64,000 nt of DNA, from NCBI RefSeq assembly GCF_027923845.1, contig NZ_AP026933.1, positions 1-64,000 on the forward strand, given 5' to 3'. Both the position numbers and the translations under genes were made by a program. The notes beneath the pieces are model-generated. The model searched no databases and had not been told where the DNA came from. It worked only from the letters and a program-made list of their open reading frames with translations. Below are positions 1 to 11,412 of the stretch, piece after piece. This DNA comes from Spiroplasma ixodetis (GTDB lineage: Bacteria; Bacillota_I; Bacilli_A; Mycoplasmatales; VBWQ01). Positions within the stretch are counted from its first letter, which is position 1. The number at the start of each line of letters is the position of its first letter.

Positions 1-141
1 ATGATTTTTTTATGTTTTTATTCATAATTTTTTTAATATTTAAAAAAATTTTACGCTATAATTTATTTATTGTGATAATACCAATTAATACATTATTTTG
101 GTAAAACAATAAAATAATTAGGTAGTAAAGGAGAAACCTTA

Positions 142-522
142 ATGAAAAATCTTATAAATCTTTTTAAGAAACAAAATTGAGGAATAAAAATTGGCTTTGC
201 CTCACTGGTAATTAGTTTGCTCTGTTTAGCATTAGGACTAATTTTAATTGCAACAGCCAATTTTAAAGCCCCAAGTGGAGGAAGTTCACAATATGCCGGA
301 AATGGCTTTCATGCTATTTCTGTATGAGGACTTGATAGTTTTCTAAGCAAAGCTGGCTATGATCAAATGTGAACAGATGCTACTAGTGATAAACTTTTAA
401 CTTATCCTCTTGCGCAAGTAGTTGTCGGAATTGTATTTATAGTAATTTTAACTGCTATCTTTCTTGGTGTTAGTGTTTTATCTTTAATATTTGGTTATTT
501 TAAACGTTGATTATATTCTTAG
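142..522 (+). CDS. Small two-helix membrane protein, unknown function
   Basis: A 126-residue protein when TGA is read as Trp. It has a basic N-terminus, one hydrophobic segment at about residues 18-38, a Gly/Ser-rich extracytoplasmic stretch and a second hydrophobic segment at about 92-117. An AAGGAG ribosome site lies about 9 bases before the ATG, and a TATAAT-like -10 box is at 57-62. The next gene encodes a protein of the same size and topology, so the two look like diverged paralogues expressed together. I recognise no family. Confidence 0.75.
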
Positions 523-541
523 TGTTTAGTAAGTGTTAAAT

Positions 542-907
542 ATGGATAAAAATGTAGAATATAAAAAAGTTACATCTTGGGATTGAAAGCAAAAACTAGG
601 ATTATTCTTATGTATTTTAACTTTGCTTTTTCTAATAATTAGTTTAATACTATTTGGAACAGCTATTTTTAATGATCACTATAATAATTTTCTTGGTAAC
701 GGTTTTTGAAGTTTAAAACACTATGGTATTATTAATTTGTTTTATAATTGAGATCAACTAGATATAGAAGCGGCTAAAAATACTTATGTTTCTCATCCTT
801 TTGAACAAGTTTATTTTGCAATTATTTTTTTAATCATTATTGTACCAATATGTTTTGTTCTTGGAGTTAGTTTATTAGTTAGAGGATGATGAAAGTCAAG
901 AATTTAA
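542..907 (+). CDS. Small two-helix membrane protein, probable paralogue of its neighbour
   Basis: A 121-residue protein with the same plan as the preceding gene: a charged N-terminus, a hydrophobic segment at about 19-41, an aromatic-rich outer loop and a second hydrophobic segment at about 88-110 ending in WWKSRI. It begins 19 bases after the previous stop, which suggests one transcript. The ribosome site is weak. The function is unknown; similarity to the preceding protein is judged by eye from topology and the shared NGF/W loop motif. Confidence 0.7.
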
Positions 908-977
908 TATATAATTACTTCATAAATTTATTTATAGTAAAATTTAATAATCATTATTTCATTAAAAAGGGTGTATT

Positions 978-2042
978 ATGATGTTTAATTCTAAAAAAAT
1001 AATTGTTTTTTTACTAATAAATATTGTGTGAGTAGTAGTTTGGATTATGATAACTATTAGTTACGATAGTTATCGCGATCCAATTTTAAATTATGTACCA
1101 CATAGTAACGATTATTTAACAAATGAACCAACTAATCAATTGGTTCCTAAAGCAAAAAAACCTAAACATGTAGTTATGGTGGGTATTGACGGTATGGCCA
1201 GTTATGCATTAAAAAGTGGTTATAGTCCAAATATGAACTATTTAATGCATCATGGTGCATATACATTGGAAGCACGTGATGTTTTACCAACTTCTTCTGC
1301 TGCAAATTGAGCAAGTGTTATGTTTGCTACAGATCCTATTAAGCATGGTGTTGTTGATCAAGATTTGTGGAATATTCATCATACTATTCATGCTGAAGTA
1401 AAAGCTGATCAAGTAAGTATTTTTAGTTCTATTATTGATAAGTATGGTCCTTCAAAAAATTTATTTGGTTATGCTAGTGAAGGTGAAATGATTGCTAATT
1501 TTCAGCCCAAAGGGCAAGAAAATATAAAAACTTTAATTAGTAATAATGGTAATTATTATGCAACAGAAAATGATAAACAAACTTTTGAAAATACGAAAAA
1601 TGTATTAATTAATAAACCTTTATTTTCATTTTTTTATTATGTTAATCCTGATTTAGCAGGTCATTCACGTGAATGAAATAGTGAAGAATATTATCAAGCA
1701 ATTAGTCAGACTGATAAATATATTGGAGGTATTATTGAAAATTTAAAAGATTTAGAAATGTGAGAAGATACCTTATTAATTATTAGTTCTGATCATGGAG
1801 GTGTTTCACAATATCATGGTCATTCTTCTGATGCTGAACAAAAAATTCCTTTGCTTTTTGCAGGAAATTGTATTCCAAAATACGGAATTATTCCAGATAA
1901 AATTAAAATTTATGATATTCCAGCTACTATTGCTTGATTATTAGATATTAATTCACGACCAATAATTTGAGATGGTCAGCCAATTTTAACACCTTTTTTT
2001 GATATGACAAATATGTATGATCATAGTGAGGAGTTTAAGTAA
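978..2042 (+). CDS. Alkaline-phosphatase-superfamily phosphodiesterase, membrane anchored
   Basis: A 354-residue protein with one N-terminal membrane anchor (residues 7-26), then a domain of the type I phosphodiesterase/nucleotide pyrophosphatase fold. Metal-site motifs are in the expected order: VGIDGM, the SSAANW segment with the probable nucleophile, NPDLAGHSRE, SSDHGG and HGHSS. In this family such enzymes hydrolyse phosphate diesters or transfer phospho-groups at the outer membrane face. The anchor suggests an extracellular active site. ATG ATG follows an AAAAAGGG site, so 978 or 981 could be the start. The stop overlaps the start of the next gene by one base, implying translational coupling. 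The substrate is unknown. Confidence 0.8.
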
Positions 2043-3181
2043 TGGATATTATCAATTTTAAACAAATTAACTTTCGAGATAATGGCATTAGATTACTTAT
2101 TGTGCTTGCTACTATTTTTATTGTTTGAAATAATGTACAAAATGTTACTTTAAATATTGGTGGTAGTTTACATGCTTTTAATGCTTATTTTTGCTCACCA
2201 ATGTTATTTGTTATATTGATATCATTTGGTTTTTTAAGTGCCAATAATAATTTTAGTTGAAAAGAGTATAGTAAATTAATACTAGCTATTATGATTTTAT
2301 CTTTAATTACAAGTTTTATGTATTTAGATTTTTTTGCTTTTAAAGAAGGATATGTAACAACAGGTTATATGATAGGATTATGATTTAAATTATTATTTTT
2401 TGATTATGGTAAATGAATGATATGAATTATTATTGGTGGTAGCGCATTAGTAAAAGTTGTTACTAACCATTTTTCTTTAAGTAATAAAAGTTGAAATATT
2501 GTTAAAATAATAACTTTAGTTATTACTAGTATTTTTTTAATAATAGTTTTAATATTTAGTATTAACTTGCAACTTACTAGTAAGTTATATTGATATGATA
2601 ACTTTAATTGAGATTTATTTTATGTATCATTTCGTGAGGGTGGATTTTTACAACTGATACCTGGGTTATTAGCTTTTTTAGTTGGTCTTAATTTTCAGTG
2701 ATGAATAAATTGAGAAAAGATAAAAGATAATGTGGTTTATTCATTACTTAGTTTTTCTTTATTTATTGTTATTATTAGTTGTCGAATGATATTTTATTTT
2801 CCTTTAATTTATTGAGATATTATGGAAATTTTGCAAGCTTTATTTTTATTTATTCCTTTTATTATGTTAAATATTAATTATAATAAAATTTTAGCCTTTT
2901 TATTTCATGGTACTACTTTTATTTTATTTTTCCATATTGCTTTTAATAAAGTAATTAGTGTTGAATTTATGACAGGTTTATTATTGCGCTTAATATTTGG
3001 ATTAAATGTTGTTAGAAGAGCAGTGGAATTTGTAAATAATAATTTTTTTGTTACTATAATTTACTCATTTGTTAAGATGTTAATTTTAATTTTCTTTTGT
3101 GCTTTTTTATCAAGACAGTATGTAAAACTATTTAAATTTGAAGTATTTGCTATAGAAAAAAAGAAAGCAATTATTCATTAA
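2042..3181 (+). CDS. Polytopic membrane protein coupled to the phosphodiesterase gene
   Basis: A 379-residue very hydrophobic protein with roughly ten predicted membrane segments and short loops, and a basic C-terminus ending KKKAIIH. Its ATG overlaps the stop codon of the phosphodiesterase gene (TAATG), so the two are probably made together and may act on the same membrane or envelope substrate. Topology resembles acyltransferase-3-like or glycolipid-handling membrane proteins, but I see no diagnostic motif, so no function is assigned. Confidence 0.75.
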
Positions 3182-3260
3182 ATTATTATAATTAATCTTT
3201 TTCTCTTATAATAAAATAATTATTATCTTTTAATTATTAACGATTTTCCTCATTTTATAA

Positions 3261-3662
3261 TCAACCATCTTTATTTGAAAAAATAAGTTAGCAGTTGGTT
3301 TTACTGTTAATTATTTTAGTGATGAAGAAGGAAAAGTAGCAGCAGATGTTAATGATCCTTATTGAACAGGAACAACAGCCATTTTGAAAGTAACTTTAAC
3401 AGATAAGCGTTCTGATTTAAATACAATTAATGATTTATCAGGAATGGATCCAATTATTGTTAATCCTAATTTAACATATCAACAAATTAATAAGAATGTT
3501 ATTAATACTTCTAATCAATTAAAGAGTGATCCTTTAACTGGTAATTTCACAATTCAATATTTTAGTGATAAATTTGCTAAACATGTAATTAATAACTATT
3601 ATCAACAAGTTGGTATGGTTTATGTTATTATTACTCCTGATTTTCATACAGGAACTAAGTAA
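3261..3662 (+). pseudogene. Orphan fragment of a spiroplasma surface-protein-like domain
   Basis: An open frame without a credible start, entered just after an in-frame TAA at 3258. It encodes a segment with an IL-KVTL strand, a DL-T-I stretch, a TIQYFSD motif and a YVIITP strand, ending near GTK. The same order of motifs occurs in the C-terminal domain of the capsid-like protein at 55210-56427 (TIKYFSD, LYIVIS, KITL). It has no signal peptide or lipobox, so it looks like the 3' remnant of a longer tandem-domain surface or virion protein. An IS3 element lies 48 bases downstream. Confidence 0.6.
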
Positions 3663-3785
3663 AAAACTAATAAAATACCAATTGTTTTTTCAATTGAAAG
3701 TAATGATAGTGGATGGGTTACACTTTATTGGACACTAATTACGTAGACAAGTGAACAAATTTGTTAAAAGAAAGGAACTATAATT

Positions 3786-4064
3786 ATGACCAATATTAAC
3801 TCATATACCGACGAATTTAAAAAGCAAATAGTAGCTTTATATCAAAGTGGTAAGTCAGTGTCTTGTCTTGCTAAAGAATATAATGTTACAAGAGCAGCTA
3901 CTTATAAATGAATTAAACAATTTACTAATTCAGGTAGTTTTAAAATTAAAAATAATCTTTCAGATTTAGAAAAACAATTAATTCAAGCAAATAAAGAATT
4001 AAAACAGTTACGAATGGAAAATGATATTTTAAAGCAAGCAGCACTAATAATAGGCAGAAAATAG
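3786..4064 (+). CDS. IS3-family transposase OrfA
   Basis: A 92-residue protein with an N-terminal helix-turn-helix (YTDEFKKQIVALYQ, then the SVSCLAKEYNVTRAATYKWI region) and a C-terminal leucine-zipper-like helix (LEKQLIQANKELKQLRMEN). An AAAGGA site precedes the ATG. The stop lies in a GGC AGA AAA TAG context. A -1 slip on the A-run gives a fused OrfAB reading GRKIEIIT, the usual way IS3 elements make active transposase. It is identical in arrangement to the copy at 52077. Confidence 0.9.
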
Positions 4065-4902
4065 AAATTATTACTAAAAATAAAGTTAAATATAAAATTC
4101 GCACAATGTGTCGTTTTTTAAAACTCTCTAAATCAACATATTATTTTAATTTAAAGAAAAAAGAAAAAATTCAAAATAATATTTATGATGAAGCTGTTAT
4201 TAGTGCTTTTAAAGAAAATAAAGAAGTTTATGGTACTAGAAGATTAAAAGTCATACTAGCAAACCAAGAAATTTATTTATCACGCAGAAAAATTAAAAAA
4301 TTATGAATAAGCATAATTTAATATCAAAATACACTAAATTATCATTCAAAAATCATCATAATAAAGTCAATGATAGTCAAATTACCAATCTTGTTAATAG
4401 AGACTTTAATAATAGAATTAAAAATGAAGTTATTGTCAGTGATTTAACTTATGTTCAAGTTAATGGTAAATGAAACTATATTTGCCTATTAGTAGACCTG
4501 TACAACCGCGAAATTATTGGACATAGTGTTGGAGTTAAAAAAGATGCATCATTAGTACATCAAGCATTTATGCACTCAAATCGCTGTTTAAAAGATATTC
4601 AAATATTTCATAGCGATCGCGGTAATGAATTCAATAATAAAACTATTGATAAACTTTTATTAGCATTCAATATTACCCGTTCTTTAAGCAAAAAAGGATG
4701 TCCTTATGACAATGCTGTTGCTGAAGCAACTTTTAAAACTTTCAAAACAGAGTTTATTAATGATAAAAATTTTACATCATTAATCCAATTAAAATTAGAA
4801 TTATTTGATTACATAAATTGATATAACAACATAAGAATTCACAGCACTCTAAACTACCTAACTCCCGTTAAATATCATGAACAAATGTCTACCAAAAAAT
4901 AG
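4061..4902 (+). pseudogene. IS3-family transposase OrfB (DDE), frameshifted
   Basis: The catalytic half of the transposase, with VSDLTY (first Asp), HSDRGNEF (second Asp) and a DNAVAEATFKTFKTE region (Glu). It enters by -1 frameshift from OrfA. A one-base deletion in the A-run after RRKIKK (about 4293-4302, compared with copy 2, which has one more A) shifts the frame; the N-terminal part then ends at a TAA at 4319-4321 and the catalytic part lies in another frame. This copy therefore cannot make full-length transposase without a second slip. Confidence 0.85.
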
Positions 4903-5154
4903 TCCTAAAAAGGGTTGCCATTCCATAGTTTTTAAATAAAAATAAATTAAAGAGATTATTTTTAAATATTTATTTATTATTAGGTTATAATGTAATTATA
5001 TTTTTTATAAAAATTTATATTTTAATTTTTTTCTTCTAACATTTTTTAAAATACTAAACATGTTTTTTATTTGTGACAGCAATAGATATTTTAGTTATGA
5101 GCTTTTATAAAATATAATATTAATTAAATTAATTTTGTTAGAAAGGATAATATT

Positions 5155-6774
5155 ATGGAAAAAGAAAATCTTGCTAAAGTTACTTTCAATAAACGAACAG
5201 AAAGAAATTCAATAAAAAAGTTGAAAAGACAAGCTATTTTTAGCACGGCAAATCCATGAAAAGCAATCTTTATTATGGTCACACCACCTTTAATTGCTGT
5301 AATTATTTTTTCTACTTATCAAATTTTTGATAAATGAATTGCTACACAATGAGGTGGACAAAGTATTATTGATCGTTATAATAATTATCAAAATTCAGGA
5401 ATAATGATAACTGCTGAACAAGCATTAAAAATTATTAATATTGCTACTACTTATGCTGCTGTTCCTTCTTCAATGATGGTTTCCTTTGCTTTAATGGTTG
5501 CTACTGGAACAGGTATTAAGTTTTCAATTGCATATGGTCAAAATAAACGAGAACAAATGTCAGAATATTTAGGAAATGGGTTTCTATTATCTTTTTTAGT
5601 TTCTATTGTTCTTATGATCATTATGTATTTTAGTTGTCAGGGTATTATTGAATTTCAAGCTGGAAGTGATGCTGGAAGTAATCCAGTAATTAGGGAAATA
5701 ATAATTAAAGAAGCAGTTAGATTTTCACAAATTTTAATTCTTGCTACACCATTACTTTTTTTTGCTTATTTTTTAGTTTCATTGTTACGTAGTGAAGGAA
5801 TGATGTTATGAACAATTTTAATTAATGTTGCAGCTTGTTTAGTAAATATATCTTTAGATTTTATTTTTGTTATTCCTGGTAAAATAGGAATGGAAGGCAC
5901 TGCATATGCAACTATTATTGCTTGAGCAAGCATTAATTTATTTTCAATAGGTATTATTTGATATAGTGCCAATAATTTAAGATTTAAAGTAGCACACTTA
6001 AAACTTAAATGAGTAATAGTAACGGGCATTTTATTAATTGGTGCAACTTCTTTATTACAAAATATTGCCCAAAGTATTTTGGCAATGGTTACTACTAAAA
6101 TTTTAAATACATTGCCACCTCCACACTATCATGGTGGAGGAAGTACTGGTATTCCGGTTTTTGTTCAATTATATGGTGGTATTATGCCTTGGTTAATTTT
6201 AATTAATGCACCTATTATTGGAATTACGCAGGGAGCAAGAGCATTAATTGGCTATGTTTATGGTTCAAAGGACTTTAGTCGTGTTTGACAATTGATGTGA
6301 CGTTTAACTTTATTACTTTTATTGTTGCTAATTGCTTCAGTATTATTAGTAGTAATAGCGGGGCAATATATGATGCATTTCTTTGGGGTAGATTTAGAAA
6401 TGGCAAGATTCTTTAAAGTTTATATTATTATGCAGTTTGCTTTTTATCCATTAGCTACACTACATTATGTTGCTGTTATTTTCTATCAATCAATTAATCG
6501 TGGTAAATTGTCATTATTTGCTAGTTTACAACGAACAATTATAATGCCAATTATTTGTTTAGGTTTAGGATATTATGTTGCACATGTTTCTCATAATGGT
6601 TTTTATTTTTATTTATTTCTTGGCTTTATTGATTTATTTGCTGTTTTTATATTATTACCATTATTAATTTATACATTTTGAAAATCTAAACCATTTATTC
6701 ATACAACTAAAGATAAAAAAACGCAAATATCTAATTTATCAGAAAAAAAAGTACTTAATAAAAATATATATTAA
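5155..6774 (+). CDS. MATE-family multidrug/organic cation exporter
   Basis: A 539-residue protein with about twelve membrane helices and the MATE pattern: an N-terminal half with PSSMMVSFALMVATGTG followed by an IKFSIAYGQNKREQM loop, and a second half with APIIGITQGARALIGYVYG. MATE proteins export cationic drugs or metabolites using a Na+ or H+ gradient. An N-terminal cytoplasmic extension of about 40 residues and a basic C-terminal tail are longer than usual. GAAAGGA precedes the ATG. Several TGA codons are read as Trp. The substrate cannot be inferred. Confidence 0.85.
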
Positions 6775-6794
6775 TATTAATATATGAAGAAAAT

Positions 6795-6826
6795 AAAAAA
6801 TACTCATTTAAAACAGAGTATTTTTT
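6795..6826 (+). terminator. Rho-independent terminator of the MATE gene
   Basis: Perfect 11-bp arms AAAAAATACTC and GAGTATTTTTT separated by ten bases, followed by more T. It lies 20 bases after the exporter stop codon. Confidence 0.8.
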
Positions 6827-6872
6827 TTAATTATTTAAGATTAAAAAAGGTTGTTAATTTTAAAAATTAAAA

Positions 6873-6911
6873 GGAATGAATATACAATCTATATTTGATT
6901 GAAGTCATTCC
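6873..6911 (-). terminator. Terminator of the HU gene
   Basis: A two-part hairpin. GGAATGA (6873-6879) pairs with TCATTCC (6905-6911), and the inner CAATC pairs with GATTG. A T-rich tract follows on the minus strand. It sits directly downstream of the HU gene. Confidence 0.65.
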
Positions 6912-6924
6912 TAAAATAAAATAT

Positions 6925-7206
6925 TTATTTACCTTCATTAACTCTCTTTTTTAATGCTTTACAAGAATTAAATTTAACTACTCGTTTTCTAGGAATAGCC
7001 ATCGGTTCTGAATTTTGTGGATTTACTCCCGGTCGAGCTTTGCGGTATTTAATAGTAAAAGTTCCAAAGTTACGTAGTGTTACTTTTTCTCCTTTAATTA
7101 AAGCAGTAGCAATTTTATCTAAGATAAATTCTAACACTTCTTTGTATTCTTTTTCTGATAATTCTAATTTTTTTTGTACAGCTCGTGCTATCTGACTTTT
7201 TTGCAT
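6925..7206 (-). CDS. hup: HU-family DNA-binding protein
   Basis: A 93-residue histone-like protein with the HU pattern: an MQKSQIARAVQ start, a helical dimerisation half, a TLRNFGTFTIKYRKARPGVNPQ arm region and C-terminal KALKKRVNEGK. HU dimers bend DNA and organise the nucleoid. I chose the ATG at 7206 because it aligns with family N-termini and follows GAAAGGA; an upstream in-frame ATG at 7239 would add 11 residues. A TATAAT box on the minus strand at 7283-7278 is a likely promoter element. The gene stands alone between two terminators. Confidence 0.9.
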   Translation of the reverse strand: MQKSQIARAVQKKLELSEKEYKEVLEFILDKIATALIKGEKVTLRNFGTFTIKYRKARPGVNPQNSEPMAIPRKRVVKFNSCKALKKRVNEGK

Positions 7207-7460
7207 AAAATTTTTAATCCTTTCTTCACCAATTACCATAAGTATGCTATAAAAACATGCCTTAAATGATACTTATTATTATATAACATTTTTTAAAAAA
7301 ACCTTATTTAATGAAAATTAAAGACTAGTAAAAAAATAAGATTTGAATATATAAATTTATATGTTAATTAATAAGTACAAGGGAAAAAATCTTTACATTC
7401 ATTTTCTTGTATGTTAAAATTCAAAAAATAAGTAAATAACTATTTCGGAGGTACTAAGAT

Positions 7461-8100
7461 ATGCAAATGAAAAATTTATTAAGACTTATGGGTGCATTAG
7501 CCCTAACAACAGTAGCTACTACTTCAGTTGTAGCTTGTGGTGATCAAACTGTAGTTAATTTAGATACAGTATTAAAAAAAGAAAGAATTAGGTCCAATTT
7601 CAGTTGTTGATATTACTAAACCAACTGAGAAAGAACTTAAAGAAGCTATTAAAGCAGTTCCAGAAAATAAAAACATTGATTTAAATGGTATTACAGTTAA
7701 AGTTAATACTCCTGAAAAAGAGGCAGATCCAATTACTAGTGCAGTAGTTACTCCTGATGGTAAAATTTATAATGGTGATTCAATAACTATTACATTTACA
7801 TTAGCACATAAAAAGACAGATGTTGAAGTTACAACTGATATTAAAGCAGCTTTAGAAAAAGGTGTTGATGGTAAATCATTAAATGATTCACAAAAAGAAA
7901 GTGATGCTAAAGATATTATTACAGCAGCAATTAAAAAAGTTACTGATGAAGATAAAGCTAGTAAAGCAACATTTACTTTTGATAAAGAAGATACAGATTT
8001 AACTGTAGGAAATAATACAGTTAATATTAAAGTTACACTTGGGCAATCAAAAGATGTTGCAGTTGCTGTTAAATTAACTGGTGTAACAGCACACGAATAA
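7461..8100 (+). pseudogene. Spiralin-like surface lipoprotein, frameshifted
   Basis: The start is strong: a GGAGG site, then MQMKNLLRLMGALALTTV and a lipobox TSVVAC for lipid attachment at Cys. After about 40 residues the frame shifts at an AAAGAAAGAA stretch (7578-7588). This is consistent with a 4-bp GAAA duplication, and the original frame stops at 7617-7619. The downstream frame is open from about 7585 to the TAA at 8098. It encodes spiralin-like sequence with repeated DI-AAL and NIKVTL motifs and C-terminal VTAHE. Signal and domain style resemble spiralin, the dominant S. citri surface lipoprotein; a sequencing error cannot be excluded. Confidence 0.75.
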
Positions 8101-8124
8101 GAAATATAATATTTTATTATAATT

Positions 8125-8157
8125 AAAATGACACAATTTAAATTGTGTCATTTTTTT
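8125..8157 (+). terminator. Terminator after the spiralin-like gene
   Basis: A perfect inverted repeat, AAAATGACACAATTT followed immediately by AAATTGTGTCATTTT, with seven or more T at the end. Confidence 0.85.
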
Positions 8158-8179
8158 CTAATTATTTTTCAAAATTTAT

Positions 8180-8209
8180 TTGACTATTACTATTAAAAAC
8201 TGGTATTAT
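8180..8209 (+). promoter_or_regulatory. Promoter of the rpsL operon
   Basis: TTGACT at 8180-8185 and TATTAT at 8204-8209 with an 18-base spacer, 80 bases before the rpsL start. Confidence 0.5.
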
Positions 8210-8289
8210 ACTTATTGGACTAAATTTTGATACACTAGGAATTGTGTATATAATTAATTCTTTAAAATCATAAAGGAGGCTAACGATTA

Positions 8290-8709
8290 ATGCCAACAAT
8301 GAACCAACTATTACGTAAAGGACGTACAGATAAAAAATACAAATCTAAATCACCAGCGTTAAATGTTTCATATAATTCATTAACAAAAACAACTTCTTCA
8401 ATTAGCAGTCCGCAAAAAAAAGGTGTAGCGCTTGTAGTTACTACAAGAACACCAAAAAAACCTAACTCAGCTTTAAGAAAAATTGTTCGTGCTCGTTTAA
8501 CTAACGGTATGGAAGTTACTGCTTATATTTCTGGAGAAGGTCATAATTTGCAAGAACATGCTATTGTTGGAATCCGTGGTGGAAGAGTTAAAGACTTACC
8601 TGGAGTTAGATACCATGTTATTCGTGGGTATTCTGATACTGCCGGAGTAGTAAATCGTAATCAAGGTCGTTCTAAATACGGAACTAAAAAACCAAAAGAT
8701 AAGAAATAA
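8290..8709 (+). CDS. rpsL: 30S ribosomal protein S12
   Basis: A 139-residue S12, the decoding-centre protein of the small subunit. It starts [12 protein letters not shown] and keeps the conserved [11 protein letters not shown] loop, GHNLQEH and [14 protein letters not shown]. Lysines of the streptomycin-contact loop are present. AAAGGAGG lies 10 bases before the ATG. It is the first gene of the classic str operon and is followed 14 bases later by rpsG. Confidence 0.97.
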   Translation: MPTMNQLLRKGRTDKKYKSKSPALNVSYNSLTKTTSSISSPQKKGVALVVTTRTPKKPNSALRKIVRARLTNGMEVTAYISGEGHNLQEHAIVGIRGGRVKDLPGVRYHVIRGYSDTAGVVNRNQGRSKYGTKKPKDKK

Positions 8710-8723
8710 GGAGGTAAAACTAA

Positions 8724-9191
<468 letters not shown>

Positions 9192-9206
9192 TAAAGGAGA
9201 GAGAAA

Positions 9207-11309
9207 ATGGCAGAAAAATCAGGTCGAGAATATTCACTAGCAAATACTAGAAATATTGGAATTATGGCTCATATTGATGCTGGTAAAACTACAACAACAG
9301 AAAGAGTTTTATATCATACTGGTAAAATTCATAAAATTGGTGAGGTACATGAAGGTGCCGCAACTATGGACTGAATGGAACAAGAACAAGAACGTGGTAT
9401 TACTATTACTTCAGCTGCAACAACTGCTGTTTGAAGAAATAATCGAATAAATATTATTGATACTCCGGGTCACGTTGATTTTACTGTTGAAGTTGAACGC
9501 TCATTAAGAGTTTTAGACGGAGCAGTTGCTGTATTAGACGCGCAAACTGGAGTTGAACCACAAACCGAAACTGTTTGAAATCAAGCAACTAGGTATAATG
9601 TACCAAGAATTGTTTTTGCAAATAAAATGGATAAAATTGGGGCTGACTTTGCTCATTCAATTCAAACATTAAAAGATCGTCTTGGTGCTAATGCTCATGC
9701 AATTCAATGACCAATTGGTGCAGAAGATGCTTTTGATGGAATTATTGATATAATTGAGATGAAAGCATACCATTTTGATGGTAAACCAAATGAGGATTAT
9801 AAAGAAATTGCAATTCCTGAAGAACTTAAAGATGTTATTGCAAGTAGACGTGAGGAATTATTAGAAGCACTTTCTCACTTTGATGATGATTTCTTTATGA
9901 AATATGCTGAAGGAGAAGTAACTGTTGCTGAAATTAAGACAGTAATTCGTAAAGCAACAATTGCTGCTGAGTTTTTCCCAGTATTATGTGGTAGTGCCTT
10001 TAAAAATAAAGGTGTTAAATTAATGTTAGATGCAGTTATTGATTACTTGCCTTCACCATTAGATGTACCTGCAATTAAAGGAATATTACCTGTTTCATCA
10101 AAAGAAGTAGAACGTCATTCTAGTGATGAAGAACCTTTCTCAGCGTTAGCATTTAAGATCATGACTGACCCTTTTGTTGGAAGATTAACTTTTTTTAGAG
10201 TATATTCGGGAACATTAGAATCTGGTAGTTATGTATTAAACTCAACTAAAGAAAAAAAAGAGCGTGTTGGTCGAATTTTACAAATGCATGCCAATAGTCG
10301 TGGCGAAATTAAAAAGGTTTATGCTGGTGACATTGCTGCTATTGTTGGTTTAAAAGATACAACTACTGGTGATACATTATGTGATGAAAAACATGAAGTT
10401 ATTTTAGAAAAAATGGTATTTCCAGAACCAGTTATTTCATTAGCGCTTGAACCTAAAACAAAAGCTGATCAAGAAAAAATGAGTTTAGGTTTACAAAAAC
10501 TTGCAGAAGAAGATCCAACATTCCGTGTTTCATCAGACAAAGAAACAGGACAGACAATTATTTCAGGAATGGGAGAACTGCATTTAGACATCTTAACTGA
10601 TCGTTTAAAACGTGAATTTAAAGTAGCAACTAACATTGGAAATCCACAAGTTGCTTATCGTGAAACAATTAAAGCAGTTTGTGAACGCGCTGAGGGTAAA
10701 TATATTCATCAATCAGGTGGTCGCGGCCAATATGGACATGTTATTATTAAATTTGAACCAAATCCAGATAAAGGATTCGAGTTTGTTGATAAAATTGTTG
10801 GTGGTAAAGTGCCACGTGAATACATTAAACCAGTACAAGAAGGATTAATTGAATCATTAGCTAATGGTTTAATTGCAGGATATCCAGTTATTGACGTTAA
10901 AGCAACATTATATGATGGTTCATTCCACCCTGTTGACTCTTCAGAACGTGCCTTTAATATTGCAGCTTCTAAATCTTTACAAGATAATAAAGATTTATTA
11001 AAACCAGTATTATTAGAACCAATTATGAATGTTGAAGTTATTATTCCAGATGAATATTATGGTTCTATTGTTGGTAAAATTTCTGGTAAAAGAGGTACTA
11101 TCGAAGCAGATGAAATGCGTGGTAATAGTAAAGTTGTTAAAGCTAAAGTGCCTTTATCTGAAATGTTTGGTTATGCTACTGAATTACGTTCAATGAGCCA
11201 AGGACGCGGAACATATACAATGTCTTTTTCACACTATGAAGAAGCACCAAAATCAGTTGCTGAAGCAGTTGCTGGTAAATATCAAAAAGGAAGAATTACT
11301 AAAAAATAA
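9207..11309 (+). CDS. fusA: Elongation factor G
   Basis: A 700-residue translational GTPase that drives translocation. G1 is AHIDAGKTT, the switch region contains [12 protein letters not shown]3 is DTPGHVDF and G4 is NKMD. Domains II-V follow without interruption, with GGRGQYGHV in domain IV and [10 protein letters not shown] near the end. AAAGGAGAG precedes the ATG. It belongs to the rpsL-rpsG-fusA operon. Confidence 0.97.
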
Positions 11310-11412
11310 AATAATTTAATTGAAAGTATAATAACTTTACTTTAAAATTATCTTAGTGTTTAATTTAATTAAATAAAAATAAGTATTAATTATTTCCAAG
11401 GAGGAAACAAAA

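Larger units (their letters stand above)
3710..4925 (+). mobile_element. IS3-family element, copy 1
   Basis: A 1216-bp element with imperfect terminal inverted repeats that begin TGGATGGGTTACACTTTATT on the left and TGGAATGGCAACCCTTTTTA when read inward from the right (17 of the first 24 positions match). A 3-bp TAG duplication flanks it (3707-3709 and 4926-4928). It carries orfA and orfB in the overlapping arrangement typical of IS3 elements. The second copy at 52001-53215 fixes both ends by comparison. Confidence 0.9.
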
